A stretch of DNA of 64,000 nucleotides, taken from Anaerolineaceae bacterium. Lineage in GTDB: Bacteria > Chloroflexota > Anaerolineae > Aggregatilineales > Phototrophicaceae. The position numbers and the translations under genes are program-made. Within the stretch, counting starts at the first letter, position 1, and every line of letters begins with the position of its first letter. Where the stretch lies: positions 248,001-312,000 of the forward strand of contig JACKCF010000001.1 of the NCBI GenBank assembly GCA_020634165.1. The letters are read 5' to 3'. Positions 42,004 to 51,124 of this stretch are shown here, piece after piece. The notes beneath the pieces are model-generated. The model was given only the letters and a program-made list of their open reading frames with translations. It ran no database searches and had not been told where the DNA came from.

Positions 42004-44157
42004 ATGTTTAATAAGGAAAAAAATTGTACCCTGACCCGTGAGCAGGTGGAGGAGAAAGCCCAGGCGCTCCTTGAGCAGATGACGCTTAAGGAAAAAGTCT
42101 GGATGCTCAATGGCAACTGGGACCCGATTGGCAGCTACCAGAAATACAGTAACCTCTATAATCCGATTCCGATTGAAACCAACGGCTGCCCTAGATTAGG
42201 CGTATCGACAATTGCCTTCTCTGATGGGCCGCGCGGCATTGTGATGGGGCACTCGACGTGCTTCCCGGTGTCGATGGCGCGGGGGGCTAGCTTTGATCGT
42301 GACCTGGAAAAACGGGTAGGCGATGTCATCGGCCAGGAAGCCCGCGCCCAGGGTGCCAACTATTTCGGCGGCGTCTGCATCAACCTGCTGCGCCATCCCT
42401 CCTGGGGCCGCTCCCAGGAAACCTATGGCGAAGATCCCTTCCATATTGGCGAAATGGGCAAATCGCTGACCGAGTCTGTCCAGGAGCACAATGTCATCGC
42501 CTGCATCAAACACTATGCCGTCAATAACATCGAGAATTCCCGTTTCTGGGTCAACGTCGAGGCGGACGAGCGCACCATGCGCGAGGTCTACCTGCCGCAT
42601 TTCAAGAAGTCGATTGATGCTGGGGCGGCATCGGTTATGGGCGCGTATAACCTGTTCAATGGCGATCAGTGCTGCGAAAGTCACTTCCTGCTGACGGAAG
42701 TCCTGCGCGACGATTGGGGCTTTGAGGGCTTTACCATCTCCGATTTTGGTGCGGGTGTGCGGCATACTAAAAAAGCCATTGATGCTGGCCTCGATATTGA
42801 GATGCCGATGCCCATCCATTACCAACGCAATCTGCTCAAAGCGGTTGAAGATGGCGAAGTCGCTGAAGAAACCATCGACACGGCTGTGCTCAGAATCCTG
42901 CGCACGCTGCTCGTCTTTGAAAATACGCCGGAGAAGATGACCTATACCTCGGACCTCGTCGCCAGCAAAGAACATACTGAACTCGCGCGCGAAGTCGCCG
43001 AAAAAACAATGGTGCTCATCAAGAATGAGGGCCATGTGCTGCCGTTCAGCAAGGATGTCAAACGTATTTTGGTTGCAGGTGAATTGGCGAATAAGGCCAA
43101 CACAGGCGATGCTGGTTCCAGCCGGATTGATGCCCCCTATGTGGTGATCCTGGTTGAAGGCCTTCATAATTATTTCGGCGATGACGTCGAAGTCGTCTTC
43201 TGTGACGAAAGTGAACTGGAAAAAGCTGCCGATGAAGCCACCAGAGCAGATGGTGTCATCATCATGGTTGGCAACGACCTGCACGATGAGGGCGAATATG
43301 TCTCCGGTGATGATCCCCATGAAGACGATTTTTCTTTCCAGGAAGCGATAGCCATTGGCTACGAAAATATGGGGATTACGCCGCCCGATATTGACATGCC
43401 GTTTTTTGAGCATGACGGCGGTGCAGTCGGTGGTGATCGTGTGAACCTGTCTTTGAAGCCAGGTCAGATTGATTTAATCAGGCGTATTGGTGGGATCAAT
43501 GCCAATACGGTTGTGGTGCTGGTTGGCGGTGGCACAATTTTGACAAAGGAATGGGATGATGTCGTGCCAGCGATTCTCTATGGCTGGTATTCCGGTATGG
43601 AAGGCGGCAATGCGCTGCCGCGTGTCCTCTTTGGCGATGTGAACCCTTCCGGCAAGCTGCCCTTCACCATTCCGCAGGATCAAAGCCACCTGCCGTATTT
43701 CAGCAACAAAGATGCCAGCATCATCTATGACCTGTATCACGGTTATTCCTATCTCGAAAAGCATGGCTATACACCCGCCTATCCTTATGGCTTCGGGCTG
43801 TCTTATACCACTTGGGAATATGGCGAGCCACAGCTTGAAAAACGTGGCAATCAGGTGATCGTAACGCTTGGCCTCAAGAACACAGGTGGCGTCGCGGGTG
43901 CGGAAGTGATACAGGTCTATGTCGGCATCGCACACTCGGCAGTTGATCGCCAGAAGAAACTGCTCAAGGGATTTGAAAAGGTTTATCTGGAACCAGGAGA
44001 ATCAACAACTGTCACGATACCTGTCGATCTCGATGAACTGCGTTATTTCAGCAATGAGCAGCGCAAATGGATACTCGAGCCAGGGACTTACCGCTTCTAT
44101 GTCGGGTCAAGCTCGGCTGATGCCGACTTGCAGGTCAAGGAAATAGAGATAGGCTAG
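42004..44157 (+). CDS. Glycoside hydrolase family 3, beta-glucosidase type
   Basis: 717 residues from the ATG at 42004, which has AGGAG ten bases before it; the extra upstream 17 codons include MFEVVIFKYIY and are rejected. N-terminal (alpha/beta)8 barrel with RHPSWGRSQETYGEDPF and the catalytic nucleophile Asp in FTISDFG (about 247). The second, alpha/beta sandwich domain and a C-terminal fibronectin-III-like domain (GLKNTGGVAGAEVIQVYVG to LEPGTYRFYVGSS) complete the usual GH3 layout. No signal peptide, so it should cleave imported short glucosides. The acid/base Glu cannot be fixed by eye. A hairpin terminator follows. Confidence 0.92.
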   Translation: MFNKEKNCTLTREQVEEKAQALLEQMTLKEKVWMLNGNWDPIGSYQKYSNLYNPIPIETNGCPRLGVSTIAFSDGPRGIVMGHSTCFPVSMARGASFDRDLEKRVGDVIGQEARAQGANYFGGVCINLLRHPSWGRSQETYGEDPFHIGEMGKSLTESVQEHNVIACIKHYAVNNIENSRFWVNVEADERTMREVYLPHFKKSIDAGAASVMGAYNLFNGDQCCESHFLLTEVLRDDWGFEGFTISDFGAGVRHTKKAIDAGLDIEMPMPIHYQRNLLKAVEDGEVAEETIDTAVLRILRTLLVFENTPEKMTYTSDLVASKEHTELAREVAEKTMVLIKNEGHVLPFSKDVKRILVAGELANKANTGDAGSSRIDAPYVVILVEGLHNYFGDDVEVVFCDESELEKAADEATRADGVIIMVGNDLHDEGEYVSGDDPHEDDFSFQEAIAIGYENMGITPPDIDMPFFEHDGGAVGGDRVNLSLKPGQIDLIRRIGGINANTVVVLVGGGTILTKEWDDVVPAILYGWYSGMEGGNALPRVLFGDVNPSGKLPFTIPQDQSHLPYFSNKDASIIYDLYHGYSYLEKHGYTPAYPYGFGLSYTTWEYGEPQLEKRGNQVIVTLGLKNTGGVAGAEVIQVYVGIAHSAVDRQKKLLKGFEKVYLEPGESTTVTIPVDLDELRYFSNEQRKWILEPGTYRFYVGSSSADADLQVKEIEIG

Positions 44158-44214
44158 CCAGATACTTATCCTCAGTCCTTCTCCCGAAAGGGAATGGATG
44201 TCACACCATTAAAA

Positions 44215-44242
44215 AATCCCCTCTTCTTCGGGGAGGGGATTT
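44215..44242. terminator. Hairpin terminator between GH3 and membrane operon
   Basis: AAATCCCCTC pairs with GAGGGGATTT around eight bases; AAAAAA precedes and TTTAG follows, so it could serve both strands. Its sequence resembles the C/G-rich repeat near 18510 and 27030. Confidence 0.65.
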
Positions 44243-44286
44243 AGCGGTGGAGTCTCAAAGCCCGTAAATCGCAAGCTTATAGCACC

Positions 44287-45354
44287 TCATTCCCGCGCCA
44301 TCACACGCCGTCGCTGGAACTGAATGCCATAGATGCCCAGCCCAATCGCGATCAGCAGCTTGCTACTAACCCACAAAAACGCCAGGGGCAGCAGCGACTG
44401 TTCGATTGTTTCCGCCGGAACATCAAAAACATGCAGACCGTAGATTTGTACGATGCTCATCAGCGCCAGAACAAAGCCGCCGCCGAATATCCCCGCACTG
44501 ATCGTCCATAGGGGTACGAAACCCGTCACCCGACGATTATGCTGCCGCAGTTCAGCCGTTCCCTGGTTGAGCAGGGCTAGCACCCACGCGACGAGGGCAT
44601 AATAAGCCAGGTCACTTTGCAGCCCCAGCCAGAAGGTATCGACCAGATAAGGCTGAACGCTCGCTAGTCCGAGTACACTACCAAGCACGCTCATGAGGAT
44701 GAACAGCAGCACGCCGATGGCCAGCCAGTGGGCCGCCAGCGTCTGCGTCGGATTGCGGTCGCTGAGGGCGCGGTAACTGTGCGCTGCGAAAATGCCATAG
44801 GCCATCGGCACCCAAATCAACAGCAGGCTGAGAGATGTTACCTGCGCCAGAACCAGCACGACGCCAGCGATAATCAGCATGATTGACATGCTGCGCAGGC
44901 CGCGCATTACCCAGGGGCGCTGAACATTGCTGACGCGCAGCATCAGCCAGAAGGCGATAGGCAGTGCCATCAGCACATAGCCGACATGCAGCCGCAGCCA
45001 CCACGCCAGCGAAGATTGCCATGCTAGCAGGCTGGTGCCGATCACGAGCAGCAGCCCAATCGACCAGATGCGCAGAAAACCATCCCGCCGACTGTGAAAC
45101 CAGACGATTTTCAGCAGATTGTCGGTTGGTGGGCGCGGATCGCTGTTGAGCGCTATGTAGATGCCACCAGCCAGCAATCCGAGCAATAGGCCCACATCCC
45201 GCAGGGTTGTCGCCACCAGCGAAAGCGGCTCAGGCACAACCGAACCAGGGAGCATTCGCGTGCTCGCCAACAAATCACAGGCGGCCATCACCAGCAGGAG
45301 CAGCAGCGTCAGGCTGAACAGGGCATAGATCACCCGCTTGTGTGGCAGCGTCAC
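44287..45354 (-). CDS. Polytopic membrane protein of unknown function
   Basis: 355 residues from the GTG at 45354; the upstream 28 codons of the same frame are rejected because they lie inside the preceding small gene. About ten hydrophobic helices and little else: LLLLLVMAACDLLAS, WSIGLLLVIGTSLLAWQSS and RDVGLLLGLLAGGIYIALN are examples. There is no Walker motif or cofactor-binding sequence that I recognise. The GTG overlaps the stop of the preceding 50-residue gene in GTGA, so translation is very likely coupled. It is the last gene of a three-gene operon. Confidence 0.75.
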   Translation of the reverse strand: MTLPHKRVIYALFSLTLLLLLVMAACDLLASTRMLPGSVVPEPLSLVATTLRDVGLLLGLLAGGIYIALNSDPRPPTDNLLKIVWFHSRRDGFLRIWSIGLLLVIGTSLLAWQSSLAWWLRLHVGYVLMALPIAFWLMLRVSNVQRPWVMRGLRSMSIMLIIAGVVLVLAQVTSLSLLLIWVPMAYGIFAAHSYRALSDRNPTQTLAAHWLAIGVLLFILMSVLGSVLGLASVQPYLVDTFWLGLQSDLAYYALVAWVLALLNQGTAELRQHNRRVTGFVPLWTISAGIFGGGFVLALMSIVQIYGLHVFDVPAETIEQSLLPLAFLWVSSKLLIAIGLGIYGIQFQRRRVMARE

Positions 45355-45503
45355 AATGCACCGCTTTCGAGCAGTCCGACTATCAGCACAATAATCGCAT
45401 AACCAATGCTGCCCAGTAAAAAGATTGCGACAGCCCAACCCAGCACTCGCCAGTGCCAGCCGCGCAGTAATGGGCGCTCTTCACCGTGCTGCTCTACAAT
45501 CAT
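45351..45503 (-). CDS. 50-residue single-pass membrane protein
   Basis: The ATG at 45503 overlaps the preceding gene's stop as ATGA, and the TGA stop (45351-45353) overlaps the GTG of the next gene as GTGA. The peptide starts MIVEQHGEERPLLRGWHWRV and continues into one TM helix (LGWAVAIFLLGSIGYAIIVLIVGLLE). The overlaps on both sides give strong support for a real gene despite its size. It is probably a small subunit or regulator of the polytopic membrane protein downstream. Confidence 0.75.
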   Translation of the reverse strand: MIVEQHGEERPLLRGWHWRVLGWAVAIFLLGSIGYAIIVLIVGLLESGAL

Positions 45504-45811
45504 GATTTATCCGCCGCTTTGTTGAGTGGCTTGCCCCAAAAAACAGATGCGCTCATTTCCCAGGAAAGCATGTTCCTGACTGCAAATGGTTCGGTCACGG
45601 CTCGCATATCGTCGGCAAACTGTTGGCTTAGTTGTGGTCCCAGATCATTGCGGCTGAGGCTGGCGCGGCTATGAAAGGATGTAATGTAGTCCTCAATGAC
45701 AGTGAATAATTCTTCTGGGTAAGGTTGGCGCAGAGGGTAATGGGTAGCAACATCTTCCTGTTGATATTTTGCGGCATTTTCTTTCGTTAGCTGCGGCGGA
45801 CGCTGATACAT
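45500..45811 (-). CDS. Hypothetical soluble protein, first gene of the membrane operon
   Basis: 103 residues from the ATG at 45811 (AGGA seven bases before it; an ATG two codons earlier is alternative). It reads YQRPPQLTKENAAKYQQEDVATHYPLRQPYPEELFTVIEDYITSFHSRASLSRNDLGPQLSQQFADDMRAV. There is no TM or signal peptide and I do not recognise the family. Its stop overlaps the next start in ATGA. It probably works with the two downstream membrane proteins. Confidence 0.72.
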   Translation of the reverse strand: MYQRPPQLTKENAAKYQQEDVATHYPLRQPYPEELFTVIEDYITSFHSRASLSRNDLGPQLSQQFADDMRAVTEPFAVRNMLSWEMSASVFWGKPLNKAADKS

Positions 45812-45924
45812 GATCATTTCCTCGTTTTATGAAAATACGCGCATCGATCAAGATATCCTGAGCCTAGCGCAAATCCGAAGGAAAACAACTTCCTGTGAAG
45901 CGACAAGATGAGTCGGTTACGCCC

Positions 45925-46119
45925 TGTACAAAGTGCATGTGCTTTTTAGCACAAGCGAATTTTGTACAAGGTTTCACTTTGGTTTTTAGCAGTTATCACT
46001 AAAAAGAAATCGCGGATTTTAGTGAAATTTAGGGAGAATGACCAAAGAAATCGGAACTATAATGCCCATCTGTTAGTCCGATTTTAGCCAAAGTTACCAA
46101 ATACACGGAGTACCCTGAC
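45925..46119 (+). promoter_or_regulatory. glnA promoter region
   Basis: A+T-rich region before glnA. TATAAT is at 46058-46063, about 57 bases before the start codon, but no good -35 box stands at 17 bases. TTTTTAG (45983-45989) and CTAAAAA (45999-46005) form a perfect inverted repeat around nine bases, and TGTACAA occurs at 45925-45931 and 45963-45969. These may be operators for nitrogen control; the regulator is unknown. Confidence 0.45.
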
Positions 46120-47550
46120 ATGTCCTACACTCTCCCAGATTCAGCGAAGGAATCCCCTGCGGCGTTACTCAGCTACGCAAAAGAACAGGGTGTTATCGAA
46201 CTTGACCTGCGCTTTACGGATATTCGCGGCATGGTCCAGCATTTTAGCATGCCACTTTCCATGGTCGATGCGGGTGACTTTGAAGAAGGCTTCGGCTTCG
46301 ATGGGTCAAGCGTGCGCGGCTTCCAGACGATCAATGTCTCCGACATGATCCTGTTCCCGGACCTGAGCACGGCTATCATTGATCCCTTCTTCTCGGCACC
46401 AACTGTCGCCATCAAGTGCGATGTCTCTGACCCGATTACTCGCGAACCCTATGCCAATGACCCGCGTGGTATTGCCCGTCGTGCAGAAGAATATCTGAAA
46501 TCAACAGGCATCGGTGATGTGGCCTACTTTGGCCCTGAAGCAGAGTTCTTCCTGTTCACCAATGTGCGTTATGAAACGGAAGCCAACAAGAGCTACTACG
46601 AAGTTGACAGCCACGAGGCTTTCTGGAATACCGCCAGCCCGGACCCGGCTATGAATTACCTCAACCGCATCAAGGAAGGGTACTTCCCGCTGCCGCCACT
46701 GGATAAAACCCAGGACGTCCGTTCCGACATGGTCCAGACGATGATGGCTGCTGGCATTGATATTGAAGTGCACCACCACGAAGTCGGCGGCGCTGGCCAG
46801 GCCGAAATCGACATGCGCTTTGACACCCTGCTGCGCATGGCCGATAAGGTCCTGGACTACAAGTACATTGTTAAGAACGTCGCCGCCAAATATGGCCTGA
46901 TCGCGACCTTCATGCCCAAGCCGCTTTTCAAGGATAACGGCTCCGGTATGCACGTTCACCAGTCGATCTGGAAAGGTGGCAAGCCACTGTTCGGTGGCGA
47001 TCAATACGCGGGTCTCAGCCAGATGGCTCTGTGGTATATCGGCGGTGTGCTCAAGCATGCTCAGGCGCTGCTGGCACTGACCAATCCGACCACCAACAGC
47101 TACCGTCGCCTGGTTCCAGGTTACGAAGCACCAGTGAACCTCGTTTACAGTGCGCGTAACCGCTCGGCTGCGATTCGTATCCCGATGTATAGCAACAGCC
47201 CCAAGGCCAAGCGTGTCGAAACTCGCTTCCCGGACCCAACGGCTAACCCGTATCTGGCGCTGCCGGCGCTGCTCATGGCGGGCCTGGACGGTATCAAGAA
47301 CCAGATTGATCCAGGTAATCCGTTCGAGATGGACCTGTACGAATCCGAGGATGTGGAAACACCAACCACCCCGCCGACACTCGGTGGCGCCCTGCAAGCA
47401 CTGGCCGCCGATCACGACTTCCTGCTGGAAGGTGGCGTTTTCACCAAGGAATATCTGGAAATGTACATCGACTACAAGCAGACCGAAGAAGCCGACCAGG
47501 TTGCGATGCGGCCACACCCGTACGAATTCAACTTGTACCTGGACTTCTAA
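46120..47550 (+). CDS. glnA: Type I glutamine synthetase
   Basis: 476 residues; ATG at 46120 with CGGAG upstream. GS-I signatures: EGFGFDGSSVRGF near 57, FGPEAEFFLF near 135 (metal Glu), EVHHHEVGGAGQAEID near 210, NGSGMHVHQS near 272, and LVPGYEAPVNLVYSARNRSAAIRIP near 330. Length fits GSI-beta or similar. It joins ammonia to glutamate using ATP. In the adenylylation loop of GSI-beta a Tyr lies near KNLYDLPPEE; here the related stretch is NPFEMDLYESED with Tyr in the same place, so control by adenylylation is possible but unproved. A terminator follows at 47622. Confidence 0.96.
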   Translation: MSYTLPDSAKESPAALLSYAKEQGVIELDLRFTDIRGMVQHFSMPLSMVDAGDFEEGFGFDGSSVRGFQTINVSDMILFPDLSTAIIDPFFSAPTVAIKCDVSDPITREPYANDPRGIARRAEEYLKSTGIGDVAYFGPEAEFFLFTNVRYETEANKSYYEVDSHEAFWNTASPDPAMNYLNRIKEGYFPLPPLDKTQDVRSDMVQTMMAAGIDIEVHHHEVGGAGQAEIDMRFDTLLRMADKVLDYKYIVKNVAAKYGLIATFMPKPLFKDNGSGMHVHQSIWKGGKPLFGGDQYAGLSQMALWYIGGVLKHAQALLALTNPTTNSYRRLVPGYEAPVNLVYSARNRSAAIRIPMYSNSPKAKRVETRFPDPTANPYLALPALLMAGLDGIKNQIDPGNPFEMDLYESEDVETPTTPPTLGGALQALAADHDFLLEGGVFTKEYLEMYIDYKQTEEADQVAMRPHPYEFNLYLDF

Positions 47551-47621
47551 GCGCGCCGTCGCTTAAGCGACAAACCAGACCCAACAAACCGAAAAACGTT
47601 TCTCCTCCTTTATGTTGTGCG

Positions 47622-47648
47622 AAAGACCGCTGTCAGGGGCGGTCTTTT
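47622..47648 (+). terminator. Rho-independent terminator of glnA
   Basis: AAAGACCGC pairs with GCGGTCTTT around eight bases and is followed by TTT. It lies about 70 bases after the stop. Confidence 0.88.
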
Positions 47649-47780
47649 GCATTCCCAGGCATGTGATCGTCGCCATTTTTTGACAGGTCTTATCCAACGT
47701 CTGCAACGGATTCAGGTTATGATAAATAAGCAACGGGGCCTCTGGCTCGGTTGGGGTGGAACAATTCCTGAGGAGGGCAT

Positions 47781-49115
47781 ATGCGCCGCCAAGTTGTGAC
47801 TGTAATCCTGATGGGCGTGTTTTTGCTGCTGGTGACGGTCGTGTCGCTGGCACAGGGTGGCCCGATCATTTTGACGGTCGATGAACCCTACAAATTTTCG
47901 CTGCAATCCGGGGCTATGTTCGACGACCTGCTGCTGTTCCAATTTACTGCGCCGGAGCAGCCAGTCGCCATCAGCCTGCGAACATCGGACCCAGCAATAG
48001 AGCCGCTTGTATTAGCCTTCGACAGCGATGGTAATGAAATCGCCCAGCCTTACGAGATCGATGAGATGAGCTTTATCCTGCCGATGCCCTACACAGGGGA
48101 TATTTTTCTGCGGGCAGGTCGTCAGGATTGGATCGACCAAGGGGGCGAAATGACCCTGCTGGTTCAGACTGTTAGCGAGCAGGTCATTACACCTGGCCAG
48201 CCTGTGAACGGCACCCTGGCGACGGGCAACCATCTTGACTTCTACACATTTGATGCTGTCGCCGGACAGCTCATCAGCTATGGCGCAACCTGCGATGAAT
48301 GCGGCCTGATCCTCTTCCAGCCAGATGATGAAATCTTCGATGAAGAGGGCACCTACGAAGACCCTGGCAATTATCTGTTACGTTTACCCCTCGATGGCAC
48401 CTATACGATGATGATCGGTACATCACGTCCGGATATGGCCTATTCAGCCAGCATCACCACAGTGGAACCACAGCCGTTGCTCAGTGGCGAGGCTATGAGT
48501 GCTACAGTCGGCATGCAGCCTGTTTACTTCTCTTTTGAAAGTCCCGCTGGCAAGGCCTGGGAAATTACGACTGATCTGCCAAATAGTGGGAACCGTGAAC
48601 TGCGTGTGCTGTATCTGGACGATGGACGCGCTCCCTGGGAAGCGGTTGTTGCCTTCGACCAGGGGAGTGGCCCTGACGGAAATGCACGGATTGCGCCCTT
48701 TGTGGCCCCTCAGGACGGTATTTACTATGTCCTGGCCTTCTATTATGATTACAGCGACATGGATACACCCACCGAAGGCACGATTACACTCGGTCCGGCG
48801 AGTTTGCTGTCCCTGGCCCCTGGAATGGAGCTACAGGGTTCGGTCACACCGGACAGCGGTCCGGCGACTTATCTTTATCAGGGTAAGGCGGGTGAAGTCA
48901 TCACCCTGGCTATAACACGCCTGACAGGTGATGCAGGCATTGCACTGGATATCTTTGGACCCAGCGATGAAGTCGCGCGTATGGGTGGCCTGAACGCCAT
49001 CAGCTTTGAGAGTATGCTGATTTTGCCGGAGGATGGCATCTATCGCATCAACATCAGCGCTGTCACATATGAGCAGCCGGACATCACATTTTCATTGATA
49101 GTCGCCAGTCAATAA
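47781..49115 (+). CDS. Secreted PPC-like beta protein
   Basis: 444 residues; ATG at 47781 with GAGGAGGG at close spacing. A signal peptide ends at SLAQ-GGP. The mature part has three or four repeated beta-sandwich segments of the PPC type (ILTVDEPYKFSLQSGAMFDDLLLFQFTAPEQPVAISLRTSDPAI, later GQPVNGTLATGNHLDFYTFDAVAGQLIS, and ELQGSVTPDSGPATYLYQGKAGEVITLAI). Such segments occur in Chloroflexota exoproteins and may bind polymers. No enzyme motif. The methyltransferase gene follows after 22 bases. Confidence 0.82.
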   Translation: MRRQVVTVILMGVFLLLVTVVSLAQGGPIILTVDEPYKFSLQSGAMFDDLLLFQFTAPEQPVAISLRTSDPAIEPLVLAFDSDGNEIAQPYEIDEMSFILPMPYTGDIFLRAGRQDWIDQGGEMTLLVQTVSEQVITPGQPVNGTLATGNHLDFYTFDAVAGQLISYGATCDECGLILFQPDDEIFDEEGTYEDPGNYLLRLPLDGTYTMMIGTSRPDMAYSASITTVEPQPLLSGEAMSATVGMQPVYFSFESPAGKAWEITTDLPNSGNRELRVLYLDDGRAPWEAVVAFDQGSGPDGNARIAPFVAPQDGIYYVLAFYYDYSDMDTPTEGTITLGPASLLSLAPGMELQGSVTPDSGPATYLYQGKAGEVITLAITRLTGDAGIALDIFGPSDEVARMGGLNAISFESMLILPEDGIYRINISAVTYEQPDITFSLIVASQ

Positions 49116-49137
49116 CGAACTGAGGAGCAGTAAAACG

Positions 49138-49842
49138 ATGGACCATTCACTATTTGACAATCGCAATTACCCGGTCGTGGATGCCCGCGAAGGCTATAGT
49201 GAATGGGCCAAAACCTACGAACAGATCGTACAGGATGTGATGGACCTGCGCATGTTCAGTTGGGTGCAGTCGGTGGATTGGGCAAAGGCCAGCAATATCC
49301 TCGATTTGGCCTGTGGAACGGGGCGCATTGGTGTGTGGCTGCGTCAGCGCACGTCCGCACCGATTGATGGCGTTGATCTGACACCGGAAATGTTGACTCA
49401 GGCCCGTGAACGCGGCTTATATCGCCAGATGACCGAAGCCAACATCACCGATACCGGTCTGCCCGCTGCTGCGTATGATCTGTGTGTGCAGTCATTGGCC
49501 GATGAACATCTGCCGGAACTGGCACCACTGTATAAAGAAGTGGCTCGTCTGACGCTGGCAGGTGGGATTTTTGTCATTGTCGGTGTGCATCCGCAGTTTT
49601 TTATGCAGGGCATGCCGACCCACTTTGACCGTGATTCCGGCGAAACAGTCACGATCCGCACCTATGTACATCTGCTCAGTGACCATGTGAAGGCTGCCCT
49701 CACTGCTGGCTGGACCCTCCAGGAAATGCACGAAGGACTCATTGATGACGATTGGATGCAGGTCAAGCCCAAGTGGCAAAAGCATTTCGGCCAGCCCATC
49801 AGCTTCGTCATGGTGTGGCGCAAAGAGCCATCATCTGCGTAA
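49138..49842 (+). CDS. Class I SAM-dependent methyltransferase
   Basis: 234 residues; ATG at 49138 with GAGGAG about ten bases before it. The SAM-binding motif I is ILDLACGTGRIGVWL (about 56-70) with the acidic residue in IDGVDLTPEML. Motif order and length fit a small-molecule methyltransferase of the Methyltransf_11/25 type. The substrate is unknown. It is 22 bases after the secreted gene and in the same direction, so it may share its transcript. Confidence 0.88.
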   Translation: MDHSLFDNRNYPVVDAREGYSEWAKTYEQIVQDVMDLRMFSWVQSVDWAKASNILDLACGTGRIGVWLRQRTSAPIDGVDLTPEMLTQARERGLYRQMTEANITDTGLPAAAYDLCVQSLADEHLPELAPLYKEVARLTLAGGIFVIVGVHPQFFMQGMPTHFDRDSGETVTIRTYVHLLSDHVKAALTAGWTLQEMHEGLIDDDWMQVKPKWQKHFGQPISFVMVWRKEPSSA

Positions 49843-49894
49843 GGAATGATGACCGTATGGAGACATATTGTGCCCCTGATATGTTCCTGGAGAC

Positions 49895-51001
49895 CTAATC
49901 AAATACAATCACACCACGCGCGATTTCACCACTGAGCATATCGGCATAAGCTTCGTTGATCTGCTCCAACGGATATGTTTTGGTAATGAGTTCATCCAGC
50001 TTCAAGCGGCCTGCTTTGTACATATCAAGGAAGCGCGGAAAATCCCGCTTGGGGCTGACCGACCCATAATAGCTGCCGCGAACTGTCTTTTCCGTGCGGG
50101 TAAGGACAGCGCCAGGTAGATTAGTCGCTGTACCCATTGGTGAAAGGCCCACCAACGTCAATGTGCCGCCCGGACGAGTCGCTTCCAGTCCTTCTTCCTG
50201 CAAGCGCGGCAAACCGACGGACTCAAATACATGGTCCGCGCCGCGCCCACCTGTTAGCTCACGGATCGCCTCGACGGTGTGTTCATCGGCGAGCAGGGTA
50301 TGGGTTGCGCCAAATGTGCGCGCGATGCTCATTTTACTGGGGTTGGTATCAACAGCGATGATAGTTGTCGCGCCCGCCAACGCCGCCCCCTGTATCACAT
50401 TCAATCCGACGCCGCCCGCGCCATAAACGACCACGCTCTGGCCTGGCTCTACCTGCGATGTATAGAGTGCTGCCCCGACGCCAGTCGCGACGGCACAACC
50501 AACCAGCGCTGCTACCCCCAGCGGAATATCCTCTTTAATAATGACACAGCTTTGTTCCGGTACGGTCACATACTCGCTGAACGTCCCCAGACCGCAGTAG
50601 TGATAAACAGGTTCACCCTGCCAGTAAAGCCGAGGTGTCCCATCCAGCATGACGCCGCGCCAGATCGGCTCAGTATAGGTTTCGCATAGGTTGGGCTGGC
50701 CATTCTGGCAGTAAAAGCAGGTGCCGCAATCCGGCGTCCAGCTCAACGTAACATGATCGCCTTCGCGGATGCTGGTCACGCCCTGGCCGACAGCGACCAC
50801 CACGCCTGCACCCTCATGCCCCACGACGCACGGCATCGGGTGCTGGGTATCGCCCGTCATGACGTGCCAGTCACTATGGCAAACGCCGCTGGCTGCAATC
50901 TTCACCTGGACTTCTCCAGTCTGAGGCGGCATCAGTTGGGCTTCTACGATTTTGAATGGGGTATTCGGGGCAGTTATCAGAGCGGTTTTTATTGTGCGCA
51001 T
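49895..51001 (-). CDS. Zinc-dependent alcohol dehydrogenase (class III-like)
   Basis: 368 residues; ATG at 51001. Catalytic zinc site: Cys41 in CHSDWH, GHEGAG around 61-66, and a later Cys in ALVGCAVATGVGAA. Structural zinc: CGTCFYCQNGQPNLC with four Cys. The NAD-binding motif is VVYGAGGVGLNVIQGA. The layout fits the medium-chain dehydrogenase family near class III/formaldehyde or aryl-alcohol dehydrogenases. Substrate unknown. The gene stands alone and is convergent with the methyltransferase. Confidence 0.92.
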   Translation of the reverse strand: MRTIKTALITAPNTPFKIVEAQLMPPQTGEVQVKIAASGVCHSDWHVMTGDTQHPMPCVVGHEGAGVVVAVGQGVTSIREGDHVTLSWTPDCGTCFYCQNGQPNLCETYTEPIWRGVMLDGTPRLYWQGEPVYHYCGLGTFSEYVTVPEQSCVIIKEDIPLGVAALVGCAVATGVGAALYTSQVEPGQSVVVYGAGGVGLNVIQGAALAGATTIIAVDTNPSKMSIARTFGATHTLLADEHTVEAIRELTGGRGADHVFESVGLPRLQEEGLEATRPGGTLTLVGLSPMGTATNLPGAVLTRTEKTVRGSYYGSVSPKRDFPRFLDMYKAGRLKLDELITKTYPLEQINEAYADMLSGEIARGVIVFD

Positions 51002-51124
51002 CGGGATTTGCCTGTGGCGTTAAATGGGTAGCACAGGCAAATCCTAGCATGTTTCAGGTGAGATGCACACTCATTTTATGGACCAAAAGGATGTTCCTAT
51101 TGGGCAAATCGTTACGGCGCTGAT

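Noticed and set aside
42196..43413. 405-codon open frame opposite the GH3 gene
   Set aside because: Antisense of a strong glycosidase gene; composition (Ile/Phe/His-rich) is as expected from the mirror of GH3 codons.
46501..47517. 338-codon open frame opposite glnA
   Set aside because: Antisense of a fully conserved glutamine synthetase; no independent evidence.
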